From positions 1-64,000 of the forward strand of contig JAGBHM010000008.1 in NCBI GenBank assembly GCA_017935505.1: a stretch of 64,000 nt of DNA, read 5' to 3'. A program made the position numbers and the translations under genes. Shown in pieces: positions 54,504 through 63,308 of the stretch. The stretch is from Bacteroidales bacterium (GTDB lineage: Bacteria > Bacteroidota > Bacteroidia > Bacteroidales > UBA932). Positions within the stretch are counted from its first letter, which is position 1. Each line of letters starts with the position of its first letter. The notes beneath the pieces are model-generated. The model searched no databases. It was given only the letters and a program-made list of their open reading frames with translations, and had not been told where the DNA came from.

Positions 54504-55382
54504 CTATATTAAGTTAGATAATTGACTTGATAGCGCGAGATTATTTACCTGGTCCATAAGTTTTTCTGCAACCTCTTCTATACTTTTTACTCCATCAATA
54601 AGGCCCAATTCAAGAGCCTCTTCTGCATAATAGCTATCGCCCTCAAATACTGATTCATCTACATTTGGACGAGAGCCTTTCACATTAGCTTCAAATAGAG
54701 CCATTGCCGGATCAAGAACTTTAGTGATATAATCCTTAACCTTGCCATCCAGTGCATCCATATATGTCTTGTTCTTGCGGATGGATTTGGTTGCATAGAT
54801 ATCAATGTCCTTGAATCCCATCTTTTCCCAGTACTCTCTGGAATCACACAAGGTGGCCATACATCCTATGCTGCCAACTGTTGAAAGAGGTGAAGTAACA
54901 TATATTTTATCTGCAGCTGATGCAAGATAGTAAGCAGCGCTACAGCATCTGCTCTCTACAAGTGCAAACACAGGCTTTGTAAGAGACTTTATTATATTGT
55001 GGGCTTCATTCAAGCCAAAGACCTCTCCGCCTGGAGAGTCTATATATAGCAGATGGGCTGCAAATGCAGGATTAGCATCTGCAGCTTTAAGTTCTTGCAT
55101 GAAGTCATAGGTAGAGAACCTCCACCAACTGTTGTATGTAATGATATCCTGTATACAATGAAGTGCTATTGAGCCATCCTCCGGATTAGAAGACCAAGGA
55201 TATGAAAACTGGATATTACTGTTAGGAGTTAATACAAAGCCTTTGAGTGATGAATGATAGCTTTTATTATCGGTAGTTCTCCCACTGCTCTCTTCCATAT
55301 ATTGGATAAAGAACTCCGGATCCAGCGCCAACACTATAGCATTATGAATATGCTTCTCTCTCATTCTCTTCTTTTTATACAA
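54504..55382 (-). CDS. S49/ClpP-fold prohead maturation protease
   Basis: A 292-residue protease. LLYIDSPGGEVFGLNEAH near residues 110-127 and ESRCCSAAYYLASAADKIYV near 143-162 carry the SppA/ClpP motifs, with the nucleophile Ser in CSAAY; the Lys in ATKSIRKN near 200 is a candidate base. Located seven bases upstream of the scaffold-capsid gene, it should cleave the scaffold part during capsid maturation. Long N-terminal charged region is specific to this phage type. Confidence 0.85.
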   Translation of the reverse strand: MYKKKRMREKHIHNAIVLALDPEFFIQYMEESSGRTTDNKSYHSSLKGFVLTPNSNIQFSYPWSSNPEDGSIALHCIQDIITYNSWWRFSTYDFMQELKAADANPAFAAHLLYIDSPGGEVFGLNEAHNIIKSLTKPVFALVESRCCSAAYYLASAADKIYVTSPLSTVGSIGCMATLCDSREYWEKMGFKDIDIYATKSIRKNKTYMDALDGKVKDYITKVLDPAMALFEANVKGSRPNVDESVFEGDSYYAEEALELGLIDGVKSIEEVAEKLMDQVNNLALSSQLSNLI

Positions 55383-55423
55383 AGAAAATGAAAGAGAAAC
55401 CGCAACAAAAGGACTATAAAGCC

Positions 55424-55798
55424 TTACAAATCCAACGGATAAGGCAGTGAAACAGTTATTTTCACCTTATACATGTTCTTTTCGTACGGAGTTACAATCA
55501 CTTTTGCCGGTATATCCAATGTGCCTATATAACAGACATCCCGGTTCATCAAAGTCATCCTTGCTACAACATTCCTATTGTTATATAGCATAATCTCAGA
55601 CTTATTGCATACAGAAGTGTGAGTGATGTCATATTTTAGGCCATGTTCCGACTCGCTTGGACTTTGTGTAAACTTTACAGGTGATGAAGAGGTATATGTA
55701 TAATTTTTACTCTCATCCTTAATTGAGATGCCTTGTTTATATTGAGCGTTGATATTGCTCAATGGCAGCAGGGTGATTTTGTCTGATATCTGTTTCAT
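55424..55798 (-). CDS. unknown early/head-region protein
   Basis: A 124-residue strand-rich protein. It lies between the 187-codon frame and the protease. No membrane segment or motif is visible. The start ATG at 55798 and a clear stop before the protease leader support a real gene, but I do not recognise it. Confidence 0.6.
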   Translation of the reverse strand: MKQISDKITLLPLSNINAQYKQGISIKDESKNYTYTSSSPVKFTQSPSESEHGLKYDITHTSVCNKSEIMLYNNRNVVARMTLMNRDVCYIGTLDIPAKVIVTPYEKNMYKVKITVSLPYPLDL

Positions 55799-55845
55799 TT
55801 TAGAGAAAATAAAGGGACTGTAAGGGGATTAAATAATTTATCTTT

Positions 55846-56361
55846 TTACAAATTAAGCAGTGTGTTATGCTGATGGTACTCTTTAGTACGATAACGGTAC
55901 CATCTCTTTTTAAGCATTTCGTACGAGCTCAAGAAATCAAGGCCATAATCATCACAGAAAACATTAATTGCATCTTTGATATTCAGCTGAGGATTCGCCA
56001 TTGATGCCCCGGACATATAATCAAGAAAGGTCTTCTGGAACTCAGAGATAAGGAGTCGCACAACAATCCTGCAACCTTTGACACTCAAGTATCGCCTGGA
56101 GGCTGTATTTAGGGTTACATCCTGATTTGGCACTTGTGCACCATTTTTACGCAAGAGCTCTACTTTTAGGGTAGGTTCTTCTTTATCCGTCTGTATTGTA
56201 TCCAGCTCCAATCTCCAACGGGTATAGCAAATCAGATGCTGTTTAATGACAGCCCACAATATACCGTACTTGCCAACCCTAATAATATCTCCGCCTGTAG
56301 TGTGCACTATATAGCAATAAAGAGATTGCGGAACTCTTATCTCTACATAATCAGCTAACAT
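55846..56361 (-). CDS. unknown protein downstream of the GTGCA-rich region
   Basis: A 171-residue protein beginning MLADYVEIRVPQSLYCYIVH. The frame is open to a TTG at 56409, but ATG at 56361 is preferred. The C-terminal part (FCDDYGLDFLSSYEMLKKRW) is helical and basic, possibly DNA-binding. It is the first gene after the 575-base repeat-rich region, so it may be a late-gene activator; this is inference only. Confidence 0.6.
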   Translation of the reverse strand: MLADYVEIRVPQSLYCYIVHTTGGDIIRVGKYGILWAVIKQHLICYTRWRLELDTIQTDKEEPTLKVELLRKNGAQVPNQDVTLNTASRRYLSVKGCRIVVRLLISEFQKTFLDYMSGASMANPQLNIKDAINVFCDDYGLDFLSSYEMLKKRWYRYRTKEYHQHNTLLNL

Positions 56362-56409
56362 ACATTTATTTTTAACATCTAATTTAGTAAAAATCAAGCA
56401 AATAAGCAA

Positions 56410-56930
56410 CTTTTACCGAATAAGGTGTTTCAAATCTTCTTATTTGATGAAATACCACATCCCCCTTATTAAAAACCTCACCATCTTTCTGTGCAATCGT
56501 GCACTTTAAGAATTATCATCCACTACCCTGCTGTTTTTCAAGCCATTACACCATGCACTATTTTTGTTTTGTTCTGCACTGCACTCAAAAAAAAACTGTG
56601 CATACCCTATTTTGTGCAAATAGTGCATATTCTGTGCATAAATCGTGCAGTCTCATATAGCTGTACAACAAGTATTTACACTACCAAAAAAGAGAAACGC
56701 ACGATTGCACGATTTTTTTTCTATTTTTTAGCAGGGGTATTTCTAAAGAGAATGAAAAATATAAATAATAATATATACCACTCTGTTTTTCTGCGCATTA
56801 CACACATAGAACAATCCGCACTATTTATAAAGCTTTGCTTATTTGAGGGAGTGCAGGGGGATTTTTGTGCAAATTCGTGCGCACAATTCTGCACGATTTT
56901 TAGGAAATCGTGCTACGGTACCAACAAAAA
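56410..56930. promoter_or_regulatory. non-coding region with many GTGCA/TGCAC motifs, candidate origin or operator array
   Basis: At least fifteen GTGCA or TGCAC pentamers occur in about 420 bases, many inside ATCGTGCA-type words, such as GTGCAATCGTGCAC (56491-56504) and GCACGATTGCACGAT (56700-56714). The region is AT-rich, lies between early and late genes, and contains no convincing frame. It resembles an iteron array. Confidence 0.6.
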
Positions 56931-56957
56931 ACCCCAAGGAGATAACTCCTCAGGGTG
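56931..56957 (-). terminator. terminator of the HigBA-SecB-like module
   Basis: Minus-strand CCCTGAGGAG and CTCCTTGGGG arms around a short loop, followed by TTTTTTG. It separates the module from the repeat-rich region. Confidence 0.85.
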
Positions 56958-56984
56958 CTAAATTCAAGTACAAAAAGACTATTA

Positions 56985-57431
56985 TCAGTTGTTATTCGAG
57001 TTTCTTTCAACTGTAATCTGCGCTTTTTGGCTCAACAAATCATTCAAGTCAATAGTTGGTAGTGTGTACTTGCCTAATGGATAACAATAGGTAATGCTCT
57101 CTATATAGGCTCTTAGATTCGCAATAGCCATCTGTAGGCCAGAGTATTGCAATAAACCATTTCTTTCCGCTTCAGAAACATCACCGTTAATTCTAAAGAA
57201 AGTAGCAGCCAAAGCAGAAACTGTGTATCCCGGCATATTTTCACCATTTAGCTTAACAGAAACAACAATCTTGAACATCTGCTCTTCTTGATGGCCCAGT
57301 ATATCAAAATCAATATCTATTGGATAAGAATATAATTGCTCTCGGGTTATATCTTCTCCATGATTATAATGACATACGGTGTTCAATACTGTAAAATTTT
57401 CGAATTTCAACAATGATTCCTTTAGTATCAT
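56985..57431 (-). CDS. SecB-like chaperone of a HigBA toxin-antitoxin module
   Basis: A 148-residue strand-rich protein. Central strands (FKIVVSVKLNGE, YTVSALAATFFRI) and the C-terminal pattern AIANLRAYIESITYCYPLGK then YTLPTIDLNDLL match SecB-type folds. In toxin-antitoxin-chaperone systems such a chaperone binds the antitoxin's C-terminal tail and protects it. It overlaps the antitoxin stop by one base and ends at a strong terminator. Confidence 0.75.
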   Translation of the reverse strand: MILKESLLKFENFTVLNTVCHYNHGEDITREQLYSYPIDIDFDILGHQEEQMFKIVVSVKLNGENMPGYTVSALAATFFRINGDVSEAERNGLLQYSGLQMAIANLRAYIESITYCYPLGKYTLPTIDLNDLLSQKAQITVERNSNNN

Positions 57432-57784
57432 TATGCTGCTTTTTTAATATTGTTAGACATCGACACCAATGTTATCTTAACTGGCTTATAGTTGTATTCA
57501 GCTAATTTCTCATCTCTACTGATATACTCTTCAATTGGTGTAAGCTTAATCTCAGGAATATACCCAGCAGAAAGAGAGAGTTTTATAAAGCTGGAAATTT
57601 TATGATCAAAATCTCCGTTCAACACTTGAGATACATACCCCTTGGAAACACCTAATTGTTCTGCAAATTGTGTTTGGGTTTTCTTCTCACTTTTCAGATA
57701 ATTTCTTACACACCTGAAAAGTTCTGTTTGAAATCTTGCTAACCAGTATCCTGGTGATTTCAATAACTCTTTTCTGGTTTTCAT
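57431..57784 (-). CDS. higA: HigA-type XRE antitoxin with probable chaperone-addiction tail
   Basis: A 117-residue protein. The helix-turn-helix TQTQFAEQLGVSKGYVSQVL is at residues 36-55. The last 35 residues (EYNYKPVKITLVSMSNNIKK) are hydrophobic and extended, the kind of tail that makes an antitoxin depend on a SecB-like chaperone. It follows the toxin gene by four bases and precedes the chaperone. A palindrome at 58225-58242 is its likely operator. Confidence 0.82.
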   Translation of the reverse strand: MKTRKELLKSPGYWLARFQTELFRCVRNYLKSEKKTQTQFAEQLGVSKGYVSQVLNGDFDHKISSFIKLSLSAGYIPEIKLTPIEEYISRDEKLAEYNYKPVKITLVSMSNNIKKAA

Positions 57785-57788
57785 TTAT

Positions 57789-58214
57789 TTATTCGTTGTT
57801 ATTATTTTCATCTATAGTTGGTTGCATACCTGATTTTAAGAAATCTTTAGCTATAGCTCTTAGAGTATCATAATCTGTTTTCTCATCATCCTTAAATCCT
57901 GCACAAACAACAAAAAAATTCGGCTTTATTTTTAAACAATAGACTCTTATCTTTTTTTTCTTAAACTCATATAAACAATCTAGATTATGCCCCTTTATTT
58001 GTCTATACTTAGTTTCAGGTAAAGATAATCCCTCTGATACTTGCTGCATTAATGCCTGAATATAGTCAAATTCTATCTCAAAATTTGTCTTATGCTTATC
58101 ATAAAACTTCACGAACTTGTTTTTACCGTCAATAATTAGATAGTAAAAAGAGGCTTTATCACCTACAATCGAATCAATCTTCTTAAATTCATACGTCTTA
58201 GACATAATTAACAA
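57789..58214 (-). CDS. higB: HigB/RelE-like toxin
   Basis: A 141-residue protein with a RelE/HigB-like core: a helix with LSLPETKYRQIKGHNLDCLY (residues 62-81), then FKKKKIRVYCLKIKPNFFVV and CAGFKDDEK, matching the strand with the conserved basic residue and the late strand of phage-derived Gp49-like HigB toxins. Basic catalytic residues are present but not assignable by eye. Toxin-first gene order supports HigBA. Confidence 0.78.
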   Translation of the reverse strand: MLIMSKTYEFKKIDSIVGDKASFYYLIIDGKNKFVKFYDKHKTNFEIEFDYIQALMQQVSEGLSLPETKYRQIKGHNLDCLYEFKKKKIRVYCLKIKPNFFVVCAGFKDDEKTDYDTLRAIAKDFLKSGMQPTIDENNNNE

Positions 58215-58224
58215 ATCGCGTTAT

Positions 58225-58255
58225 GTTTAGTTTACACTAAACTTTCACAAAAGTA
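58225..58255 (-). promoter_or_regulatory. promoter -7 box and palindromic operator of the HigBA-SecB-like module
   Basis: Minus-strand TACTTTTG (58255-58248) is followed by GTTTAGTTTACACTAAAC (58225-58242), an imperfect palindrome over the predicted start site. HigA-type autorepression is expected. Confidence 0.6.
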
Positions 58256-58292
58256 ATAATAAATATTAAAAAACTCTCCTTTTTGAGAAAAA

Positions 58293-58628
58293 TTAATAAT
58301 AAACCTCACAGAACTGCAGCACCTGGTTGGGAATATGTTTGGCCGAGATAAAGACTGGAACTCCTTGAATGGCCATTCTTATGAGCTTCTGGGTTATTAA
58401 ATGGCTCCGGCTGAAATTAAAGTCATGTACAGCGACAAAGAAACAGGTATCCAAGTCCACATCCAAAATGCTTTTGGAAACTATTTGTCTGGCAGTACTT
58501 GGAAGTTTAGCCATACCTGCAGCAATAATCATTTTCAGTAACAGTTCCTCTCTACGCCCCTTATCATTGCTTTGGGCCACCATTATTTTGCATTTTCGCT
58601 CTATATTTTTCATAGCTTGGCAAATCAC
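58293..58628 (-). CDS. unknown early phage protein
   Basis: A 111-residue protein overlapping the upstream frame by 65 bases. MKNIERKCKIMVAQ at 58613 is a more economical start. Helical N-terminus, then strands; no family is recognised. Part of the early gene set between the 306-residue protein and the toxin module. Confidence 0.55.
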   Translation of the reverse strand: MICQAMKNIERKCKIMVAQSNDKGRREELLLKMIIAAGMAKLPSTARQIVSKSILDVDLDTCFFVAVHDFNFSRSHLITQKLIRMAIQGVPVFISAKHIPNQVLQFCEVYY

Positions 58629-58917
58629 TTACTTTAGACCATTTGTAACGTCTCACCCGTATCATTGTGGCAAACGCGTTAAAATCAATATTCTCTACAG
58701 TACAATCACATTCTTGAATATATAAGCATATACAGCCTATTATTTTGGGAATATTCTTAAATGGAACACCCTTGAGATAATCAATCCATGCTCCATTAGG
58801 CAGACTGGCAACAAATTTTCTAATATTGTTCATAGCTGGCTCCAATGTTTTACCCATACGAGACTGGAACGACTCAATATCCTCCGTGGTTCTTAACAGG
58901 TACTCAGAATAATCCAT
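58564..58917 (-). CDS. unknown early phage protein
   Basis: A 117-residue protein overlapping the 306-residue gene's stop by one base. It has mixed charge, with a Cys-containing segment CICLYIQECDC near residues 63-73. Function unknown. Confidence 0.6.
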   Translation of the reverse strand: MDYSEYLLRTTEDIESFQSRMGKTLEPAMNNIRKFVASLPNGAWIDYLKGVPFKNIPKIIGCICLYIQECDCTVENIDFNAFATMIRVRRYKWSKVSDLPSYEKYRAKMQNNGGPKQ

Positions 58918-59837
58918 TACAATTTTAAATTCATTACATTTTTCTCCATAATGGCAACAGATGTCTGTATAGGAACTGTATTCTCTATTTTATAACCATC
59001 CATACATTGTTTCATACACTCATACAAATCCGACATATATTTGAAACTTTCATGTCGGGTTGCAAATCCAAGTTTATTTCTAATTATTTCGACATTAACA
59101 TCGTCTAAATTTTTCTGACTTCTATAACAAAGAATTGACATATATGCAAATGTCTTCAGATCATCGTCTGGTACTCTCAGATGCTGATAGTTGATTTCAT
59201 TCTGCATAGTAGTATAGAAAATAAAGAAAACTTCTTTGCGCTCTCGTAACAACTGAAGCACCTTACGTTGAGCACAATCAAGAACTGGTTGGCTCATTCT
59301 CTTTCTCAATTCATATATAAAATCATTACGAAGCTCTTGCAGCTGTCGGCAAACTTTTTTTAACGATTCTATTCTTCTGCTTCTTGCCAAATCCATAGCT
59401 TGCAAAGCATAATACCACGCCAGCTCTGCATAAATATATGGATGGTATGCCATCTGTATACGCTCCTTCTCTGTAAATTTCTCCTTTAAGAAAGCTTCTT
59501 CCTTCTCCTCCTGCCTTTTGTTCAGTTCCTCCTTAAATTCAGTGAATCGGGCCAATAATTCTTTTTGGGATTTTCTCTTCCACTCAAAACGGTCCTCATT
59601 GCAGTGCATTATAAACTTGGAAGCAATTTTTGCATGTGGATCACGCTGCCCCTCTTGTACCATAGTATAGAACTCTGCAACCTTTAAAGCAACTGCTCCA
59701 TTTTTCAGTCTACCCTCTTCAATAACCATGTAGTGCGTTCCAACCTTAATATTTGGCTGAATCTTATCTGAGCATTTACGTTTGGTTATCATTATGAGAT
59801 CGCCCATCTTATATGGCTGTTCAATCTTCGTTTTCAT
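58917..59837 (-). CDS. unknown early phage protein with long helices
   Basis: A 306-residue protein: a strand-rich first 90 residues (MGDLIMITKRKCSDKIQPNI) and then long charged helices (ELNKRQEEKEEAFLKEKFTE near 97-116). It overlaps the primase-helicase by 17 bases. It may be a replication accessory protein by position. No motif identifies it. Confidence 0.65.
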   Translation of the reverse strand: MKTKIEQPYKMGDLIMITKRKCSDKIQPNIKVGTHYMVIEEGRLKNGAVALKVAEFYTMVQEGQRDPHAKIASKFIMHCNEDRFEWKRKSQKELLARFTEFKEELNKRQEEKEEAFLKEKFTEKERIQMAYHPYIYAELAWYYALQAMDLARSRRIESLKKVCRQLQELRNDFIYELRKRMSQPVLDCAQRKVLQLLRERKEVFFIFYTTMQNEINYQHLRVPDDDLKTFAYMSILCYRSQKNLDDVNVEIIRNKLGFATRHESFKYMSDLYECMKQCMDGYKIENTVPIQTSVAIMEKNVMNLKL

Positions 59838-62800
59838 AGTCTATTTCCGTATTAAAAATATCCACCTCATTTTCGATGTTAGGGTTCAGATCATAGTAAT
59901 TGCTGGAACCAATAATAAAGTACTCAATGCCTCCTTTCTTATCATCCATATCCGGACGGCCATCTTTATCATATTTTGCCGACAGACCTGTACGGTAATC
60001 CATTTTGTGCGGATTATAGAAAAGCTCTCGGAACTGACAATACTTGAGTATCTTTTTCTTGAATAAGGTTGGTGTATAAAACTTCTCTCTGCTGCTTCCA
60101 ACATTTTTGAGCAGATTATCATACATATCTTTACGAGGAATAGCATTGTTCAGATGTGCTTCATTTGAGAAATATTCATCGGCCCATAGAATGAACTCCT
60201 CGCCAAGATCCTGCCTCAATCTTCGTAATTCTATTCTTTCAGATGGAGACTCCACAACTCCATATTTAAAGTATAATTGAACAGATTGTGCTATAAGATT
60301 CCATGTAAGGTTCCACTGCTCATAGTCCCACTCATCAAAGAACAGAGCTCCAAAATCATCAACAGGTTTATGAGTATCGGAATAGTAATCTGAAAAAGCA
60401 ATATTCCACTGTCTATCCAAGAAACTGGATCCATCTCCACTGATGCTATGATTTGTAGTTAAATAAACCTTTGGAGACCTAGAGAAATCCAATGTTACTC
60501 TACCTCCACTCTTGTAGTTGATCGTCCAAGATCCTGTTACATTTGCAAACAATAATTCAAAATTGAAATCCTTACGGATATCATCGATGAATACTACCTT
60601 GGTTTTCTCAGTGAGCTCAGTCCAGACAAATTGGTCTTTGGATAAATCTATTGTCTTGCCATTCAAATATTGGGACACAACAGTTCTTTTAATGAGCTCG
60701 CCAAGTAGGGATTTACCGCTACGTCCATTTGATATACCTATTTCAGATTGCTTGCCATCTACACCTATCACGGCCTTGGCCGCTGAATAATCTTTCACCG
60801 AAACACATAAATAGCCAAGAGCACAAAGTTTGGCAATAAGATGCTGGGCGTTTTCATTCTTTTCCTGTCCGGAAACATCGTCAATAGGTTTGCGCCAAGT
60901 GAAATTGCTGGCGTTCTCCAGGAATCGCAAAAAATGGCATTTTTGGCCAACTGGAGTAATTGTATATTGCCAGGAATTATCATCACTTTTGGTAATATTG
61001 AGAAGTTTCCCGGTCAGTGCTGCAGGGAAGTCTTTCTTCTGATCTGCCCAAATATTATGGGGAATTTTGTCGTAGGTTGCCTCCGATATCCCATCCATAG
61101 TTATATGCCAAAATTTCTCCCGGAAATACATATATTGAGACCCCCTCTGTGGTACTTCCCAATATGGGGTCTGATATGCCAGGTTCGACAATTTATCGGG
61201 CCCAAGATATTGGGTTCCTCCTCTGTACAGCATCTCAAGAATACCCTCTTTGAGGGTATCTTGGGTAAATTGCTGAAGATAATCCCTTATCTCCCAATAT
61301 GGGATACTCCTTACAGTGGGTGGGGTTATATGGATAAACTCATACCCACCATTAAGAGTAGGATATCGTCCAAAGCCCCTATTCTGCAGAAAACGGAATG
61401 CCCGGACATAACGGAATTCATAATCAGTCTTTGATTTCCCATTTTTATCGGTTTTTACATTCTCTTCCCAAAATTGTTCTTCCGGCTCAAGCGGCTGAGC
61501 AGTTACAAGCTCCCCTTTCTCATTATAACGCCACTTATGACGGCCATATAGGAACTCTGGCAAATCCTTTAAAACCTCTTTATATTTGTTGCAAAATGTT
61601 TGAGCAGAGTTCAATCCCCATATCTCCTGCAATTTGGAATCTGTATATGTTGTAATTTTATATAGTTGAACATACACTCCCAGTTTCTCCTTAAGATTGA
61701 TAGCCTGCTCGATATCATCTTTCAAAAGATTCTCTTTTCCCTTGAGAGTATTAGTAAGAAGATCATCAATGCCCTTATCTCCATTGGTATTCTTCAATAT
61801 ATGACCAAAGTATAGTTCCAAATACAGATTTCTATTCTTCAGTGTTTCAAAATACTCTTTATAATTTTTTATGGCGTAAAAAAAGTTACGAGGTCTTCTC
61901 TCTATTGGATCATTGAGTTTGATCTGGGATGTCAAATCAAAACAATCTGAATCAAGAAGAAAAACGACTTCTTTAACATTGCAAGTCTCTACTATTTTAA
62001 TGATACTTTCTGGCAATTGTTTATTTACACCGAGGTTCTGTATTCCGGCAACGGCTACGGAGGGAATTCCATGCTTACAAGCTTTCTCTGCCTTTTTCTC
62101 CCCCTCTTGAATATATAAACGAGGTATATCCTTTCCATTTTTATACAAAGCCCTTATATATTGTGGAATATATATACAGGTAGGAGCTCCAGCCGGTGAT
62201 TTATATTTAGCAGGACGACCAGCTTTATCTTTATGCTCATCAGGGTATTGCCATCGTACCCTATAGTACAAACGTTCTCCAGCAAGTTTATCCCCTTTAT
62301 TATTTTTAGGCTGATATGTAACAGGCAATCCCTCAAGATCATAATAATAGATAATTACATCATCACCTGTTTTGTCTACACCACCATCTCTACCTACAGT
62401 GCCAGACACAAATGTAGCCTGCTTGAATATAGTATGATCTTTATCACCTGTTATAACCCGGGCAATTACATCATTTTTGGTTAATCCACTCTCACGAAGC
62501 ATTCTGCTACAGTAGCTCTCTTTTTGATCGCCATTACTTCGCTCACTCCTAACTGGACGTACTGGATCTGATATTAAAATATTAAAGTGATCTGCCATCC
62601 ATTTTAGAGCCGTTGGAAAATCCATGCCATGGCCATTCATTAAATATGACGTTGATGTCTTACCTTGACATTCTCCACATTTGAAACATTTGAATACTTT
62701 CTTGGATGGATTAATACTCAAGCCATTCTCCGAACCGCAACAAGGACAATTAGCTGTGTAACCAGATCCTGATTTTTTGAGGGCCCCAAATGCCGTAATT

Positions 62801-62874
62801 GTTTCAACTATCTTATCATCACATGATGATAGAATCCGTTCCTTGTCTTCCTTGCTTATGTACATAAGTATCAT
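59821..62874 (-). CDS. phage DNA primase-helicase
   Basis: A 1017-residue replication protein. A CHC2-type zinc finger lies near residues 43-68 (CPCCGSENG then CFKCGECQG), a Toprim-like part near 265-330 (KKAEKACKHGIPSVAVAGIQ, then VVFLLDSDCFD), and a helicase domain with Walker A NGRSGKSLLGE near residue 715 and acidic VVFIDDIRKD near 755. It is the largest early gene and the likely replication initiator for the phage. Confidence 0.9.
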   Translation of the reverse strand: MILMYISKEDKERILSSCDDKIVETITAFGALKKSGSGYTANCPCCGSENGLSINPSKKVFKCFKCGECQGKTSTSYLMNGHGMDFPTALKWMADHFNILISDPVRPVRSERSNGDQKESYCSRMLRESGLTKNDVIARVITGDKDHTIFKQATFVSGTVGRDGGVDKTGDDVIIYYYDLEGLPVTYQPKNNKGDKLAGERLYYRVRWQYPDEHKDKAGRPAKYKSPAGAPTCIYIPQYIRALYKNGKDIPRLYIQEGEKKAEKACKHGIPSVAVAGIQNLGVNKQLPESIIKIVETCNVKEVVFLLDSDCFDLTSQIKLNDPIERRPRNFFYAIKNYKEYFETLKNRNLYLELYFGHILKNTNGDKGIDDLLTNTLKGKENLLKDDIEQAINLKEKLGVYVQLYKITTYTDSKLQEIWGLNSAQTFCNKYKEVLKDLPEFLYGRHKWRYNEKGELVTAQPLEPEEQFWEENVKTDKNGKSKTDYEFRYVRAFRFLQNRGFGRYPTLNGGYEFIHITPPTVRSIPYWEIRDYLQQFTQDTLKEGILEMLYRGGTQYLGPDKLSNLAYQTPYWEVPQRGSQYMYFREKFWHITMDGISEATYDKIPHNIWADQKKDFPAALTGKLLNITKSDDNSWQYTITPVGQKCHFLRFLENASNFTWRKPIDDVSGQEKNENAQHLIAKLCALGYLCVSVKDYSAAKAVIGVDGKQSEIGISNGRSGKSLLGELIKRTVVSQYLNGKTIDLSKDQFVWTELTEKTKVVFIDDIRKDFNFELLFANVTGSWTINYKSGGRVTLDFSRSPKVYLTTNHSISGDGSSFLDRQWNIAFSDYYSDTHKPVDDFGALFFDEWDYEQWNLTWNLIAQSVQLYFKYGVVESPSERIELRRLRQDLGEEFILWADEYFSNEAHLNNAIPRKDMYDNLLKNVGSSREKFYTPTLFKKKILKYCQFRELFYNPHKMDYRTGLSAKYDKDGRPDMDDKKGGIEYFIIGSSNYYDLNPNIENEVDIFNTEIDYENED

Positions 62875-63088
62875 TTTTAAGTTTACAAATGGGTTTTACT
62901 TGAGGTGGAGTAATTCCGATTTTTTCCGCATCAGCTTTGCTTATTTGCAATAATATTGATGCATCCCACAATATCCTGCAGTATCTACAATCATGTGAAT
63001 AACCGCAATTCTCGCAATTTAAGCCCATAAATATAAGGACCTCTCCAATTGATACCCGAAAATACCCCCCCCATTCATAATCAATCAT
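62819..63088 (-). CDS. small Cys-rich protein with a poly-G tract in its first codons
   Basis: An 89-residue frame with NCENCGYSHDCRYC near residues 25-38, a possible zinc knuckle. Nine consecutive G (minus strand, 63073-63065) fall in codons 6-8. A later ATG (MGLNCENC, near 63028) would avoid the tract. It overlaps the primase-helicase start by 56 bases. Role unknown. Confidence 0.55.
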   Translation of the reverse strand: MIDYEWGGYFRVSIGEVLIFMGLNCENCGYSHDCRYCRILWDASILLQISKADAEKIGITPPQVKPICKLKNDTYVHKQGRQGTDSIIM

Positions 63089-63308
63089 TTAACGGATGTT
63101 CTTGATACTGTAGACATACATCCAGTTCACTATTCAGCTTTGTATACTCTTCTATTTTCAACTCCAACAAAGCCCTTTCATGAGGATTATCTGAAGAACT
63201 GGTTATCATTGAGGTTACAACAGACTCCAGCTGATATTTCTTTAAACTGGCCAAATAAAATTTGACAGCCCTGCTTATCATGCGGATATTTTTAATATTC
63301 AAATCCAT
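63081..63308 (-). CDS. unknown small early protein
   Basis: A 75-residue mostly helical protein (RALLELKIEEYTKLNSEL near 44-61). It overlaps the regulator upstream by 17 bases and the Cys-rich gene by eight, so it belongs to the same transcript. Confidence 0.6.
   Translation of the reverse strand: MDLNIKNIRMISRAVKFYLASLKKYQLESVVTSMITSSSDNPHERALLELKIEEYTKLNSELDVCLQYQEHPLND

Noticed and set aside
56491..56961. A 156-codon rightward frame
   Set aside because: It runs through the GTGCA-rich region and a terminator, has a low-complexity product and no neighbours on that strand.
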